64,000 nucleotides of DNA from the NCBI GenBank assembly GCA_006538405.1, contig BJKQ01000004.1, forward strand, positions 2,356,001 through 2,420,000, read 5' to 3'. The notes beneath the pieces were generated by a model. That model saw only the letters and a list, made by a program, of their open reading frames with translations. It had not been told where the DNA came from and did not search any database. Made by a program: the position numbers and the translations under genes. Source of the stretch: Hansfordia pulvinata (Eukaryota > Ascomycota > Sordariomycetes > Xylariales). Positions 1 through 10,107 of this stretch are shown piece after piece. Positions within the stretch are counted from its first letter, which is position 1. Every line of letters starts with the position of its first letter.

Positions 1-781
1 GGCGCGCGCCGCTGGACGGACCACAAAAAGCTGGAGGGGTTGTAATTGAAGACGGTCGGTGCTTCGTAGACGTGCTTTTTGAACATCATGATGTTGTCTG
101 TGTGGGGTGAGTGGTGTCAGTTGGTTTTCCTGGCCGGCCCCCTTTTCTGTTTTTTGGCTATAATTGTTGCCAACCGGTCTGGTCTGCTTACCCTCAAATC
201 GCTCAATGACCTCGGGGATTCGAGCGCCGCGCAGGCCGAAGCCAACGCCTGTGATATCCCACGCAATGTCGCCGAGGCTGTCGACCATGGTCTCTATTGG
301 GTACTCGGGGCCAGAAAGGGCGACTGTCGTTTGGTGGGTCGGTTTAGTCAGAAAAGTCGAGATCCTCGTGCCGCCGGTATCGCCATGATCACTCACTCTT
401 GACGTTGTAGCCAGCCCGCATCATGTCGATCTGCGATTGGCGGATGTCGCGGTCGACCATTGAGGGGTCCCAGCCCTGCGCGATGACGAGTCTGTGGTAG
501 GCTGGGAGGCCGCTGGTTGGGCAGAAGGGAACACGGGATTAGTTTAGCTGATAGAGCCCAGTGAGATTGGGTACGCCCGGCCTTCTCTGATTGGCGAGAT
601 GGGGGACGATGAGGGGGAAGAGGCATGGGGGGCCGTCTGCTCACGTGTAGAATACATTGACTTCTCCGCAGCCGGGTAGCTGCTGGTCTGCCGGCGGTTG
701 TGCGGAAGAAGCAGAGGCGGAGACGGCAGCGGCAGCGGCGGCGACAAGGCTCACGGAGAGCACCGAAGGAAAGGCCACCAT
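1..781 (-). CDS. Secreted protein of unknown function, 3' end beyond the window
   Basis: Exons on the minus strand are 781-645, 512-397, 323-192 and 97-1, with the gene running off the left edge. All three introns (132, 73 and 94 nt) have GT donors (GTGAGC, GTGAGT, GTAAGC) and AG acceptors, and the frame is kept across each. The protein starts MVAFPSVLSV followed by an Ala/Ser-rich hydrophobic stretch, a typical signal peptide ending near residue 25-28. The mature part begins with Pro/Gln-rich sequence and LPGCGEVNVFYT. Later blocks include YNVKIALSGPEYP, DIAWDITGVGFGLRG and MMFKKHVYEAPTVFNYNP. I do not recognise the family; the regular alternation of hydrophobic blocks suggests a folded domain. 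Secretion is inferred from the leader only. The C-terminus is missing. Confidence 0.7.
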
Positions 782-3258
782 GGTGAAAGACGGGCGAGCA
801 CAGGTCGTCAAGGTTGAGGGAGTGGGCGAGTGGGAATCTCGGCGGCGAGACTGGCCTGGCTGGTCCGACCCAAGGCTTTTTCTTGCTTGGATGAGGTTCT
901 TTGCAGGTTGAGCCGTGAAGCAGGACGCAGGCTGCAGATGTTGGGCCAGTTGTCGTTATGTACGAGTGGTAGCAAGCAACAGCTTCCGGGTTAGGTTGAA
1001 ATGGCGAGTCATGAGGACTTTATATGATGAGATCTGCTAGCCGGCTCGCCCCCCCTCCTCTCCGATTCGATCCCCTGCCCCCCTGTAAGAGAACGAGAGG
1101 GAGAAAGAAATATCCTAGCTCACCTGGTTGCTGTTGGACGGGCGCGCCATCAGCTCGCTGCTCGTGGTCTAACTAGTTGCAAGGCGAAACCGCCCACCTT
1201 CGGTAGACTATGCAACTATGCTGGGGGCTAGGCTTGCGACGAGGGACCTTCCTAGTCCCGGATCTGTTTCTTCTCCACTCTGCGGTGTGGGCGACGCTAC
1301 GGGGACATTCATCAGGTTCTGGCTCCCCACCATCCCTACCTTACTTAGTCAGTTTAGAGGTATGGAACGTGTGTCACCCTGGGTTAGTTACCTTACCTAC
1401 CACCGGGCACTTCTTCATGCGCAGTCGCTTCTTGCTCGTACAGATGGATACCTGCGGTTCTAGGGACGAGAACCCCTGCCCTTCACGGTCAGCTTCACGT
1501 ACGCGTATCAGTCCTCCGTATGAGTAGACGTGACCCGGGAACCCCTCCCCTGCCGGTCCGCTTTGCCACTACGGAGGTTGTGGGTGGAAGGATACGTACG
1601 CGTACGCACATGCCCACCATCGTCGTTTCTCACTCGTACGAGACGATGCCAAGCCGGGGTGCCATGTGGGAATCAAAGGGGAGGATCACGCGGCCGTTGC
1701 GGGAGGATTGGCGTCTGCTGCTTGCTTGCTTGCTTGCTTGCTAACTTGCTTGTTCGCTCGCTGGTGTCCCGAAGCCGACCCGAAGCCGACCCGATATGAT
1801 ATTTGTCGGTTATGTGGGAGGACCTGAAGTTGACGCTGCCACGTGTGTAGGTGGGTTTATTTGTCATCATCGCTGGCCGTCGTTGTTCTCCAAAGGCAAA
1901 GAAGCAGTTCATGCTGGGCAGGCGTGTGGCGTCGTTGATGCTGAGACATGGATGGGCTTGCCTGCCTGCTCGCAGACTGCCGGGCCGTTCGTTCGACGAT
2001 TGCAGTTTGCAGTTCGCAGTTCGCATCCTGCGCGACAGAGAGAAAGAAGGCCAAGACCCCGGGGCCGAGCTTTTGCGGCTGTGACAGCGCGTAGCAACAG
2101 ACGGCCACGAGAAAGCCGTCACTCGGCTGTTGTGTGTTGTGTTGCGTTGCGTTGCGTTGCGTTGCGTTGCGTGGTCCACTCCAAAACCCCCAAAACCCGC
2201 CCCTGACCCCGCGGCCTCGCCAATTCACCCTCTCGCCATGGCTTTTGACTCTTTTGCCCGTGGCTTTTGGCGCTCGCCCAATGGCTTTTGACGAGACCAG
2301 CAAAAGCCCTCTGGGGCCGCTGGAGCCGACCGGCTCGGTGGCTGGGAGCCGACTGGACGCGACGCTGTGTGCTGGAGCAGCAGGTTGTTTGTTAGGTACG
2401 GAAAGGATGCAGCAGATAAGGTCTGGTACGAGTGCTCGGGGAAAGGGTTCAGTGGAGGAATGCAACGACCGACAACACGAATACGAATATTCGCGCAAAA
2501 GAGTGCCTGTCGTACATGTAGGCTGATGTCCTCAGGTTAGTGATGTCCATGGCCGTGTCAAGTCATGGCAGCTCTTCGCGGAGGCCCCTTCCCAGCGACA
2601 GCAATCGCAACAGCGTCGAAGGGGTGTTTCGGCTCACGTAATCCTCTCGGTACCTGCTGCAGAAGGTGCGACCCTGCCTTTTTTACCTCGTTCAATACCT
2701 ACCTACCTGCATGTACGGGTGCCTAGAAACAGGAGTACATACCTACCTACCTTAGGTAAATATCCAGGATATCAGTCTGCGTGTAGATACTCGTACATGG
2801 AATCTCCCAGACCCGACCTACCGGAAGCGATTCAATCGTGAGGTGGTGGTGTAAGTCGAAATCGTTCCTGTAAGCCACCAGGGGTATCGCCTTGCCTCGC
2901 CTCTCGGTCATTCGCGTCGCGTGCAGCTCATTGGCAGGAGGACGCTTCCATAAGCCTCGGAGTCCGGTCGACAGTCCTGCCACTCGTCTTCAGGCTGTGC
3001 TTTACTAATATGCCTGTGGAGCACAGGTTGCTCTTGCCTCGCCCACAGATAGGTGGTAGGTACCTAGGGTCTCTCACAACCCTGAACGGCAGGAACGAAG
3101 CTCGGACATGGTGATACTGGCCTCGGGAAGGCACCATTGGAAGGCATCCGGTCAGCCTGATCTGGATGACGGCATCCAATGCATGTCCCACAGCCTGGCT
3201 ACTGATGTCCCGTCGTACACGGTCCCTTACACCAGGTGGTACCCAACCACTTTCCGAA
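782..3258. other. Intergenic region with two short tandem repeats
   Basis: The 2.5 kb between the start of the leftmost gene and the promoter of the glutathione transferase contains no ORF with credible splice structure. Visible elements are a (CTTG)n repeat at 1721-1742, six perfect copies of GTTGC at 2141-2170, and TACCTTAGGTA-type motifs near 2745 and 3060. Confidence 0.6.
2141..2170. repeat. (GTTGC)6 microsatellite
   Basis: Six perfect uninterrupted copies of the pentanucleotide GTTGC, preceded by a shorter TGTGTTGT stretch. It lies in intergenic DNA. Confidence 0.95.
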
Positions 3259-3264
3259 TATAAA
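3259..3264 (+). promoter_or_regulatory. TATA box of the glutathione transferase gene
   Basis: TATAAA lies about 130 bp upstream of the ATG at 3394, a normal distance for a fungal TATA promoter. This is inferred from position and sequence only. Confidence 0.5.
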
Positions 3265-3393
3265 GACAAGCTTGAATTGCCCTGGAGACACATCCATCAC
3301 CCGTGATACTCCATCAGTCCTCGTAGCTCTCGACAACACAGCAGCGGATCATAACTACAATAACGGCACCGTCTCAGCCTCAACCCACCCAAC

Positions 3394-4426
3394 ATGGACC
3401 GCAAGCCCATCACTGTATATACCCACGGTGAGTGACTTACTTACTTGCCCACCCATACATGCATTCAAATCATCCACCACTGGAATTGTGCTCGACCCCG
3501 TGCTCACCACCATATACGACTACCATAGTGGGCGGACCCAACCCGTTCAAGGTCCTCATCGTCCTCGAGGAGCTTGGTGTGCCGTATGAAAAGGTACCTA
3601 CCTCACCTACCCACCCGCACGGAGATCATGAACATCACAAGGACTGAGGACTGCGCGTTCCGCCCCTAGATTGTCGTCGCCGACCCCAAGGAAGCTTGGT
3701 TCGTCGCCATCAACCCCAACGGACGCGTTCCTGCCATTAAGGACCCCAACACCGACATCACCCTCTGGGAGTCGGGAGCCATCGTCGAGTACCTCGTCGA
3801 GACGTACGACCTCGAGGGCAAGCTGAGCGTCACCAACTCCCCGGCCAAGTGGGAGGCCAAGCAATATCTACACTTTCAGATGTCGGGCCAGGTGAGTGTG
3901 CCGCCCCCACGTCCAATTAACCTTAACCTCCCCTTCGACTATTACCCCTCCAACTTGACTGCATACGCGCTAACCACAGAATCATCGTGATAGGGCCCGT
4001 ACTTTGGCCAGAACATCTGGTTCCACAAGTGCCCTGAGGACATCCCCACCGCCAAGCAGCGCTACATCGAGCAGACGCTGCGCGTCTTCGAGGTTCTGGA
4101 TAACATTATCAAGGGCAAGCAGTATCTGGTGGAAGACAGATTGTAAGCAGCGGCCTCCTTATCTCTCAAAGTCTTTTGCTCTTCCCGTGTCCCTAACCCC
4201 CGTTCTCCTGCTCATGCTTACCCACGTCTTTTTTTTTTTTCTCCCGGAATACAGAACATACGTCGACTTGTGCTTCCTGCCCTGGGACAAGGCCGTCCGC
4301 GGCATGCCCTTCCTTCAGGACTCGTTGTGGAAGAAGTATGATGCCGAGAATAAGTACCCCCATTTCTGGGCCTGGCACCAGCGTCTGCTTGCGCGCCCTT
4401 CAGTTGCGCGGGCCTACGCCGACTAA
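3394..4426 (+). CDS. Glutathione S-transferase, Ure2-like
   Basis: Five exons: 3394-3427, 3529-3593, 3670-3891, 3994-4142 and 4255-4426 (introns 101, 76, 102 and 112 nt), encoding 213 residues. The N-terminal thioredoxin-like domain (about residues 5-85) carries VGGPNPFKVLIVLEELGVPYE, the NPNGRVPAI loop with the cis-proline, and ESGAIVEYLVE, which in this family binds the gamma-glutamyl part of glutathione. The helical C-terminal domain (about 95-213) includes FGQNIWFHKCPEDIP and a final YVDLCFLPWDKAV...WHQRLLARPSV. Length is normal for cytosolic fungal GSTs of the Ure2/GstA type, which conjugate glutathione to electrophiles or act as peroxidases; substrate cannot be told from sequence. There is no targeting peptide, so a cytosolic location is expected. 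The start is fixed by the short first exon MDRKPITVYTH. Confidence 0.93.
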
Positions 4427-5414
4427 GCACGAGAGAAACCGGCAGAAACGGAAGACTTGGGGGTCCGACTGGTTGAATCCCTCGTTTCGGGCGAAGGCGT
4501 CTGACGAGAGGAGGCCCACGATATGAAACTATGAGAAGCCGCTGATAGCACATTGATGCTTTGAACCACCAATACATGTATGAACGCTACTATTTGCACT
4601 TTAGCCCAATAGAATTCACGTGAGGAAGCCCATCTCTTATTGCGCACAATTTCACTCTGGCCGACTGCATCACTTGTGCGCTTTGAACGCCGCGGTGGTC
4701 CACTGTCGATGCCTGTCCTCGTACCGGGATTTGCCCAGTGTGCCAGTGTCGTGGCCGGACCATGTCGCGATCAACAACGACTGGATTTGCCAATCCTTGG
4801 AGCGACTCCCTGACGTATGCTTTGACTGGGCATCTGTTGGGATGCGCAAAGCCGTCACCAAAGACACAGACGGACTGGGCCACTAGGGTCGCCGCGCGCG
4901 AGGCACAGCGCCGACCCCATGAAGATGTGAATGGTTAATGCTCGCCTGTGCGGCACACCGCGGGGCATTATCGGACCAGGAAAGGGCGAATCCCGTGGTC
5001 CATCCCCAGAACAGGGCTATTTTATCGACAGGTGGTTACTTATACGCCGTGGCGACGAGTCTACGAGTACTGTGATCTCTCAATGGGTACAGCGGCCAGC
5101 GTCTGGCTGTGCGTTCACTGCCGTACCCCCTAAGACAGGTGTCTTACGGTGTCGGACTTAGCAAGGCCATTGGACGCACGGCACGGCCAGGAACCGCAAA
5201 AGACACCTCGGTCAAGCCAGCTCACATTAGGCAGAATAAACGGCAGCGGCGGTCACTGTCCCCCTCATGGTTTGAGAGAGCAGTTGGAAACATGACAGCC
5301 GAGACGCAAGATGGTCAGCTCGGTCGATGGGGCTCACAAGAGGCGGTCGACGCAGCAGCGTCAGTTACTGTGCACTGTGGGTGACTTTCGAGGTTGATAT
5401 CGGTTGCTGTCTTA
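4427..5414. other. Intergenic region between convergent genes
   Basis: About 1 kb between the 3' ends of the glutathione transferase (+) and the small secreted protein (-). Only short overlapping ORFs without codon or splice support are present. It probably holds both 3' UTRs. Confidence 0.6.
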
Positions 5415-6016
5415 TTATAGGACCCATTTGTACCATTTTAACTTGCCCATCGCCACGCCTCTGACCTTTTTCAGGTCAATCTCGTCCAGTTCTTTGGGGT
5501 TGCTCTTCGCTTTGTCGTGCGGGATGACGCCGACGCAGACCTCGCAGCCACTTATGGCTTTGGCCTCTTCGTGGTTCTTGCAGTATCTCTCCTTCTTCTC
5601 GTTCGCCGTGTAGGCCTTCAAGACTTTCGCATAATCTTGGGGGAGAATGCTAGCATCGGTGCCCCCTTCGCGCCTCTTGCCCTCCGAGTCGTAGTCAATC
5701 ACGCGCTGGGCGGAAAAAAAGGTGTGGAGGTACCAGATGTCTGTGTCCTCGTCCTTGCGGGAGGATTTGCCATTTACTATCTCGTTCCACGACCGCTGTG
5801 TGTAGCCGTTGTCTCCGAGTCCGATGACACTGCGCTAGATATAGATAAAAAGAATGTTTAGCCCAGAAGAGCATCGAGAAGAAGAAGAAGAAGAAGAAGG
5901 GGCATGCTTACCTGCCCGATAGCCGGACCGCGCTGCTCTACACCTGGAAGCACCGTCGCGCAGGATAGATGCAAAAGGGACGCCAGCGCCAGCAGTAGAC
6001 ATCTGCTCCAGATCAT
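5415..6016 (-). CDS. Small secreted protein, unknown function
   Basis: Two exons, 6016-5912 and 5834-5415, joined in frame across a 77-nt intron with donor GTAAGC and acceptor CTAG, giving 174 residues. The first exon is almost exactly a signal peptide: MIWSRCLLLALASLLHLSCA, with likely cleavage near residue 20. The mature protein is hydrophilic and charged, with blocks such as DNGYTQRSWNEIV, DTDIWYLHTFFSAQRVIDYD and a cysteine-bearing segment YCKNHEEAK...GCEVCVGV. I recognise no family. The size, leader and lack of an enzyme motif fit the operational definition of a candidate effector, but nothing here proves a role in host interaction. The intron contains a (GAA)n tract. Confidence 0.7.
5876..5899 (+). 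repeat. (GAA)n microsatellite inside an intron
   Basis: About eight GAA triplets on the plus strand lie within the intron (5911-5835) of the minus-strand secreted-protein gene, where they read as a (TTC)n pyrimidine tract between donor and acceptor. Confidence 0.9.
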
Positions 6017-6251
6017 CGTGTTGTTTTGCACTGTACTTCGTTCAGCTAGGCAATCACGCCACGGCGATAAGATTCTTGACTTTGCCTCTGGAACGACGAG
6101 GCCTGGCAGCGACCGAGGAGATCGCTCTTGTTCTTGATAGTTTGCCTGTCAGAGGAACCCAAGCTCAGAAGGCGCTGAAATGGTGCCGGGTGCGGTCTCT
6201 TATTATTTGGCTTCAGCGCCGGCCTATGGTTGCCGACTCGTGACCACGCCA

Positions 6252-6756
6252 CTAGAGACCCGCGGTTAGCACACTTATTATTAAAGCTTTCAAAGCGTAC
6301 TCAGCATGGGATATATAATTCCATATGAACCTATGACTGGGATAGCGCGGCGAGGGTGGCGATGGGAGCGAGCCAACTAAGTCAGAAAGCCTAATGGCTT
6401 GATTTTTGCCACATAGCGCCCCTTGCACTTCCCCGAAATGGTCGGCGATGTACATAGGGTCGCCAGCCTTGCGGCTTTGGGCGTAAAGGATTATAAATAA
6501 GCGCACGCGAGCGGCACCAGAGGCGTCCACCGCATCGTCGACAAGACGACTTGCCATCATTGTCGCGTAGACGACAGTCGAGTTGTTTTGATCAATCTGG
6601 GCCGAAGGGTCGCACGCGATGGCTCGCCGTTGTGCCTCATTCAAGCAGAGAAGCAATACACATCGTCGACACCGCGCAGGGAATACATGAGCCAGACCCG
6701 CCTCATCGCGGCGGCACGTGTGCCAATCCGTCGCTGATAATACACTGGCCGCTCAG
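6252..6756 (-). CDS. Possible hypothetical exon or gene remnant
   Basis: An open frame without a convincing ATG runs from just after a stop near 6756 down to a TAG at 6252. Its middle part reads more protein-like than the flanks: NEAQRRAIACDP, NNSTVVYATMMASRLVDDAVD, ARVRLFIILYAQSRKAGDPMYIADHFGEVQ. The N-terminal part has a few cysteines (HTCRRDEAG, CRRC). The absence of an ATG means that a 5' exon would be needed, or that this is a decayed gene. Chance coding in GC-rich DNA is a serious alternative. No family is recognised. Confidence 0.25.
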
Positions 6757-6874
6757 CTAGAGGAAGAGGCCCGGGCTTTCCGTGGCCCAAAGGAGGCGGC
6801 CGCAACGATGGTTTGGGGCGGGTGGCGTGACAGCGCCGCATCCTCCCTGCCGTCCCGTGCGATGGGACCAAACT

Positions 6875-7237
6875 ATGACCAAGCGAAGGAACGATGCCTT
6901 TTCTTCGGACTCTTCTAGCAGGGCTGTGGAAACCACAGGGGTTAGCTCACCTCGCACGTATGGAGTAGATACCCTACAGGCTGGGTTGACAGGACTTCCA
7001 ATCATTGAGGGTTCGTGCAAGGCGTCCATCATTGCAGTCTGGTGTTGCACAGCAGGAGCCTGTCTGTCTTTCAGCCCATCTGAGTACCACTCGAGGCATT
7101 ATCGCGACAGTTTGCAGATTCTGGAAGAGGGTCAACTCTCCCGTAAAGTGGTTTTAAATGACGGACACGACTTGACACTCACATATACCTACGACAGCAC
7201 TGTGAGATCTGGCACCGACTGGAACCACCTCAGTTGA
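6875..7237 (+). CDS. Possible small hypothetical protein
   Basis: An ATG-initiated, unspliced frame of 120 residues starting MTKRRNDAFSSDSSSRAVE and ending TYTYDSTVRSGTDWNHLS. A central hydrophobic patch (ASIIAVWCCTAGACLSF) could be a membrane segment. It lies between the secreted protein and the RGG protein. Codon composition is not strongly biased, and I recognise no family, so this may be a chance ORF. Confidence 0.25.
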   Translation: MTKRRNDAFSSDSSSRAVETTGVSSPRTYGVDTLQAGLTGLPIIEGSCKASIIAVWCCTAGACLSFSPSEYHSRHYRDSLQILEEGQLSRKVVLNDGHDLTLTYTYDSTVRSGTDWNHLS

Positions 7238-7686
7238 ATCAATCAGACTGGATTGAGAGTGAGGACACCATATGCATCTATGAGATATTTAGCTACGTAC
7301 ATTGAATGTCTCCCATAGACCCCTATAATGGCAAAAGATGCGCATTGTTGCATATGTGTACTGGCGCACCAACTCTTGCGCGCTAAGGTACAAGAACCGG
7401 CGGTGCAGCCTGGCTCAGCTGCACCAGTGCAGAATGTACGGCAGGTAGGAACGCGGTACGGGTCGGGTCCAAGCTCGCCGACCCGGAAAAAAAAAAGGTC
7501 CACCGCGAGCAGACCCAGACAGTCGCACGAGAGAGTCGTGTCGTTGGATCCCGACCTGACCTGACGACGCAGCCGGTGCACGTTCGCAGCTCACCACCAC
7601 CCGCACCCTCACCACCCACCGCTCCCACCAACCCGCATCACGACGCGTGCGCTGCCCGTGTCTGTGTGCATGTCTGCGCGGCAGCC

Positions 7687-10107
7687 ATGATCCGCCAACC
7701 CTTCCAATCGGCCCTGGGCCGCTCCGCCGCAGCTGCCGTCTCCCACCGCCGTCCCGACCTCGCCCGCCTCAACGAGGGCATCGCCAGCTCCCTGCGCCAG
7801 TTCTCCGCAGCCCGCCGCCTCGCCGCCTCGGGCTCCAGCTCCGGCTCCGGCTCCGGCTCCGGCAATGGCAATGATGGCCGCGACGCGGCGAACAAGACCA
7901 AGCGCGACAAGACCAACGCCGCCGTCGACCAGCTCGTCGCCATGGGCGAGATCGCCGTCAAGAAGCTGAAGCAGACACCCCCGACCGCCGCCCCTGCTGC
8001 CTCGAAAGCTCCCAGGGGCCAGAACATCCCCCCAAAGCCGACCAAGGCAGGGGAACCCAAAACCAACGCCATAGCCCCCCGACCAAAGGCACCCGGATCT
8101 GCACCGCCGCCAAAGGACAAGAGCAACGTGATTTTCGTCAAGGAGCTGCCGCGCGGAGGTCTCCGGGGCAGAGGCGGTTTCCTACGCGGCGCTGTCCGGG
8201 GCAGAGGCGCGCGCCCTGGTATGAATGACGACAGGCCGCGTCGCAGCCTCGACGCTGCCAATAATGCGGGCCTCGGCGATGCTGGCCGCGGCCGTGGTGG
8301 TCGTGGCGGCCGTGGCGGTCGTGGTGGTCGTGGCGGCCGTGGTGGCCGCGGTGGCCGTGGCGGCCGTGGTGGACGCCGTGACGAGACCGAGCCGCGCACG
8401 GACAGGAAGGCCAAGGGCTGGACGGATGAAGAACTTGAAAGGAATCTTGAACAAGAGGCGAGAAACCGCGGTTATGCCAGGCACGTGGCCAAGGGCGGTG
8501 ACCCTAAGAACTTCGACCCGTCCATCTCGCTCAACGACCTGGCCGCCTGGGCGTCCCCCAAGCCCACCGCCTCGCCCCTGGCCAACATGGGCACCGTCCT
8601 GCGCCAGGCCCGCGTCCTCGGCGGCGGCAGGCCCTACACTGACCACTCGTTCCCCGCCCCCGACGAGGCGAGCGACCGCATCGCCGCCCGCCGCGGCGTT
8701 TACTTCCCCCTGCACGGCCACATCAGGTGGCTCAACCGCGCCGTCGGCCGGCGCAACCGCAAGGGCTACCGCCTCGGCCGCGGCGACCGCACCGCCAACC
8801 TGGCCGTCTACGAGGCCGCGCTCCTCGGCCAGCACGACGCCCCGACGCCCTCCGCCGTCGGCGACGCCGACGGCCTGGGCGCCGCCCGCAGCTACGCCAT
8901 GCGCGACGCCAGCTGGTCCGCCCCGGCCTGGCGCGCCGCCGAGCGCAAGCTCCGCAGCCTCCTGCCCGCCGCCCTGCAGCCCGCCGCCGCCACCGACGCG
9001 GTGGCCCCCAAGCCCCTGCCCGGCAAGCCCAGCCGCCAGACCATCCGCGCGCGCATCCAACGGGCCAGCCGCGCCCGCGCGAGGAAGGCCCGCGCGGCGG
9101 CCGGTGAACCTGCAGAGGAGTCTACCGAGAAAGTTGCCGAGAAGCCCACCGAGAAAGCCGCCGAGAAACCTGCAGAGAAGATCACCGAGAAGCCGGCGAA
9201 GCCTGCCGAGAAGGCCCCCGAAAAGGCTGCTGAGAAGCCCGCGGAGAGGCCCACTAAGGAGTCCACTGAGAAGGCCACCCAGGAGTCTACAAACAAGGCC
9301 GCGGAGCCAGCGAAGAAGGCCACCGAGAAGGCCCCCGGGAAAGGTGCTGAGGAACCTGCAGAGCCGTCTGCTGACAAGCCCGTCGAGAAGGCCGCCGAGA
9401 AGGCCGCCGAGAAGCCTACTAAAAAGGCCGCTGAGAAGCCTGCCGAGAAGCCTGTCGAGACGTCCTCCGAGAAGCCTGCAGAGCCGGCTGCCGCTAAGCC
9501 CGTCAAGAAGGCCGCCGAGAAGGCCGCCGAGAAGCCTGCCACAAAGCCCACCGAGAAGCCTACCGAGAAGCCTACCGAGAAGCCTACCGAGAAGCCTACC
9601 GAGAAGCCTGCCGGGACCGCCGAGAAGCCCGCCGAGAAGCCCGCCGAGAAGCCCGCCGAGAAGCCCGCTGAGAAGCCCGCTGAGAAGCCCGCTGAGAAGC
9701 CCGCTGAGAAGCCCGCTGAGAAGCCCGCTGAGAAGCCCGCTGAGAAGCCCGCTGAGACGCCTGCCGAGAAGCCTGTCGAGAAGCCAGCCAAGAAGCTCGC
9801 AACAATGGCGACCGATAAGGCTGCTAAGGAACCTGCCGAACAAGCTGCGGAAGCCCAAAAGCCTCAAGCCAAGGAGACGTCCACACTCAAACAGACTTCA
9901 ACTGATAACTCAGCGCCAAAGCAAGCAGACGCTGTTCCCGCCGCCCCCGAGCAGCCCACAGAGAAGGAGAGCGCTGTCTTGAAGCCCAAGACCGAATCGG
10001 AAAAGGCAGCCGTGCAAGAAGCAGCCACTTCCGACAGCTCCACCGCGACCACCCCTGTGGCGGCGGCGGCGGCGGAGCCCGGGAAGCCTGTCGAGAAGAA
10101 GGCCTGA
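7687..10107 (+). CDS. Large RGG- and EKPA-repeat protein, probably mitochondrial
   Basis: A single uninterrupted exon from ATG 7687 encodes 806 residues. The frame is open further upstream, but 7687 is the first ATG in it with a sensible N-terminus: MIRQPFQSALGRSAAAAVSH, rich in Arg/Ser/Ala, then RQFSAARRL, which resembles a mitochondrial presequence with a processing site. Next come a Ser/Gly linker, a Gly-Arg block of about eleven GRG/RGG units (about residues 199-231), and a more ordered region (about 235-450) with GWTDEELERNLEQEARNRGYARHVAKGG and YFPLHGHIRWLNRAVGRRNRKGYRLGRGDRTANLAVYEAALLG. From about residue 475 to 705 the protein is a Lys/Glu/Pro/Ala repeat. RGG boxes commonly bind RNA, so a mitochondrial RNA or ribosome role is a reasonable inference, not a demonstrated one. 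I do not recognise the ordered domain. Confidence 0.85.
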   Translation: MIRQPFQSALGRSAAAAVSHRRPDLARLNEGIASSLRQFSAARRLAASGSSSGSGSGSGNGNDGRDAANKTKRDKTNAAVDQLVAMGEIAVKKLKQTPPTAAPAASKAPRGQNIPPKPTKAGEPKTNAIAPRPKAPGSAPPPKDKSNVIFVKELPRGGLRGRGGFLRGAVRGRGARPGMNDDRPRRSLDAANNAGLGDAGRGRGGRGGRGGRGGRGGRGGRGGRGGRGGRRDETEPRTDRKAKGWTDEELERNLEQEARNRGYARHVAKGGDPKNFDPSISLNDLAAWASPKPTASPLANMGTVLRQARVLGGGRPYTDHSFPAPDEASDRIAARRGVYFPLHGHIRWLNRAVGRRNRKGYRLGRGDRTANLAVYEAALLGQHDAPTPSAVGDADGLGAARSYAMRDASWSAPAWRAAERKLRSLLPAALQPAAATDAVAPKPLPGKPSRQTIRARIQRASRARARKARAAAGEPAEESTEKVAEKPTEKAAEKPAEKITEKPAKPAEKAPEKAAEKPAERPTKESTEKATQESTNKAAEPAKKATEKAPGKGAEEPAEPSADKPVEKAAEKAAEKPTKKAAEKPAEKPVETSSEKPAEPAAAKPVKKAAEKAAEKPATKPTEKPTEKPTEKPTEKPTEKPAGTAEKPAEKPAEKPAEKPAEKPAEKPAEKPAEKPAEKPAEKPAEKPAETPAEKPVEKPAKKLATMATDKAAKEPAEQAAEAQKPQAKETSTLKQTSTDNSAPKQADAVPAAPEQPTEKESAVLKPKTESEKAAVQEAATSDSSTATTPVAAAAAEPGKPVEKKA
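8281..8378 (+). repeat. RGG-encoding GC-rich trinucleotide block
   Basis: Alternating GGC/GGT/CGT codons encode consecutive Gly-Arg-Gly units within the gene at 7687-10107. The imperfect 9-nt periodicity points to repeat expansion by slippage. Confidence 0.9.
9109..9800 (+). repeat. 12-nt coding minisatellite, EKPA/EKPT repeats
   Basis: Degenerate units of the form GAGAAGCCCGCT encode EKPA, EKPT and related tetrapeptides. The stretch 9622-9756 is almost perfect: about three GAGAAGCCCGCC units followed by about nine GAGAAGCCCGCT units. Because the unit is a multiple of three, copy-number change would keep the frame. The same repeat makes long spurious ORFs in other frames. Confidence 0.95.

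Noticed and set aside
8182..9867. 561-codon minus-strand ORF and 585-codon plus-strand alternative frame over the RGG/EKPA gene
   Set aside because: They are shadows of the 12-nt and RGG repeats: a repeat without stops in one frame tends to be open in others. Their products are pure low-complexity (LLSGLLSG, RSPLRSP) and lack any targeting or domain signal.
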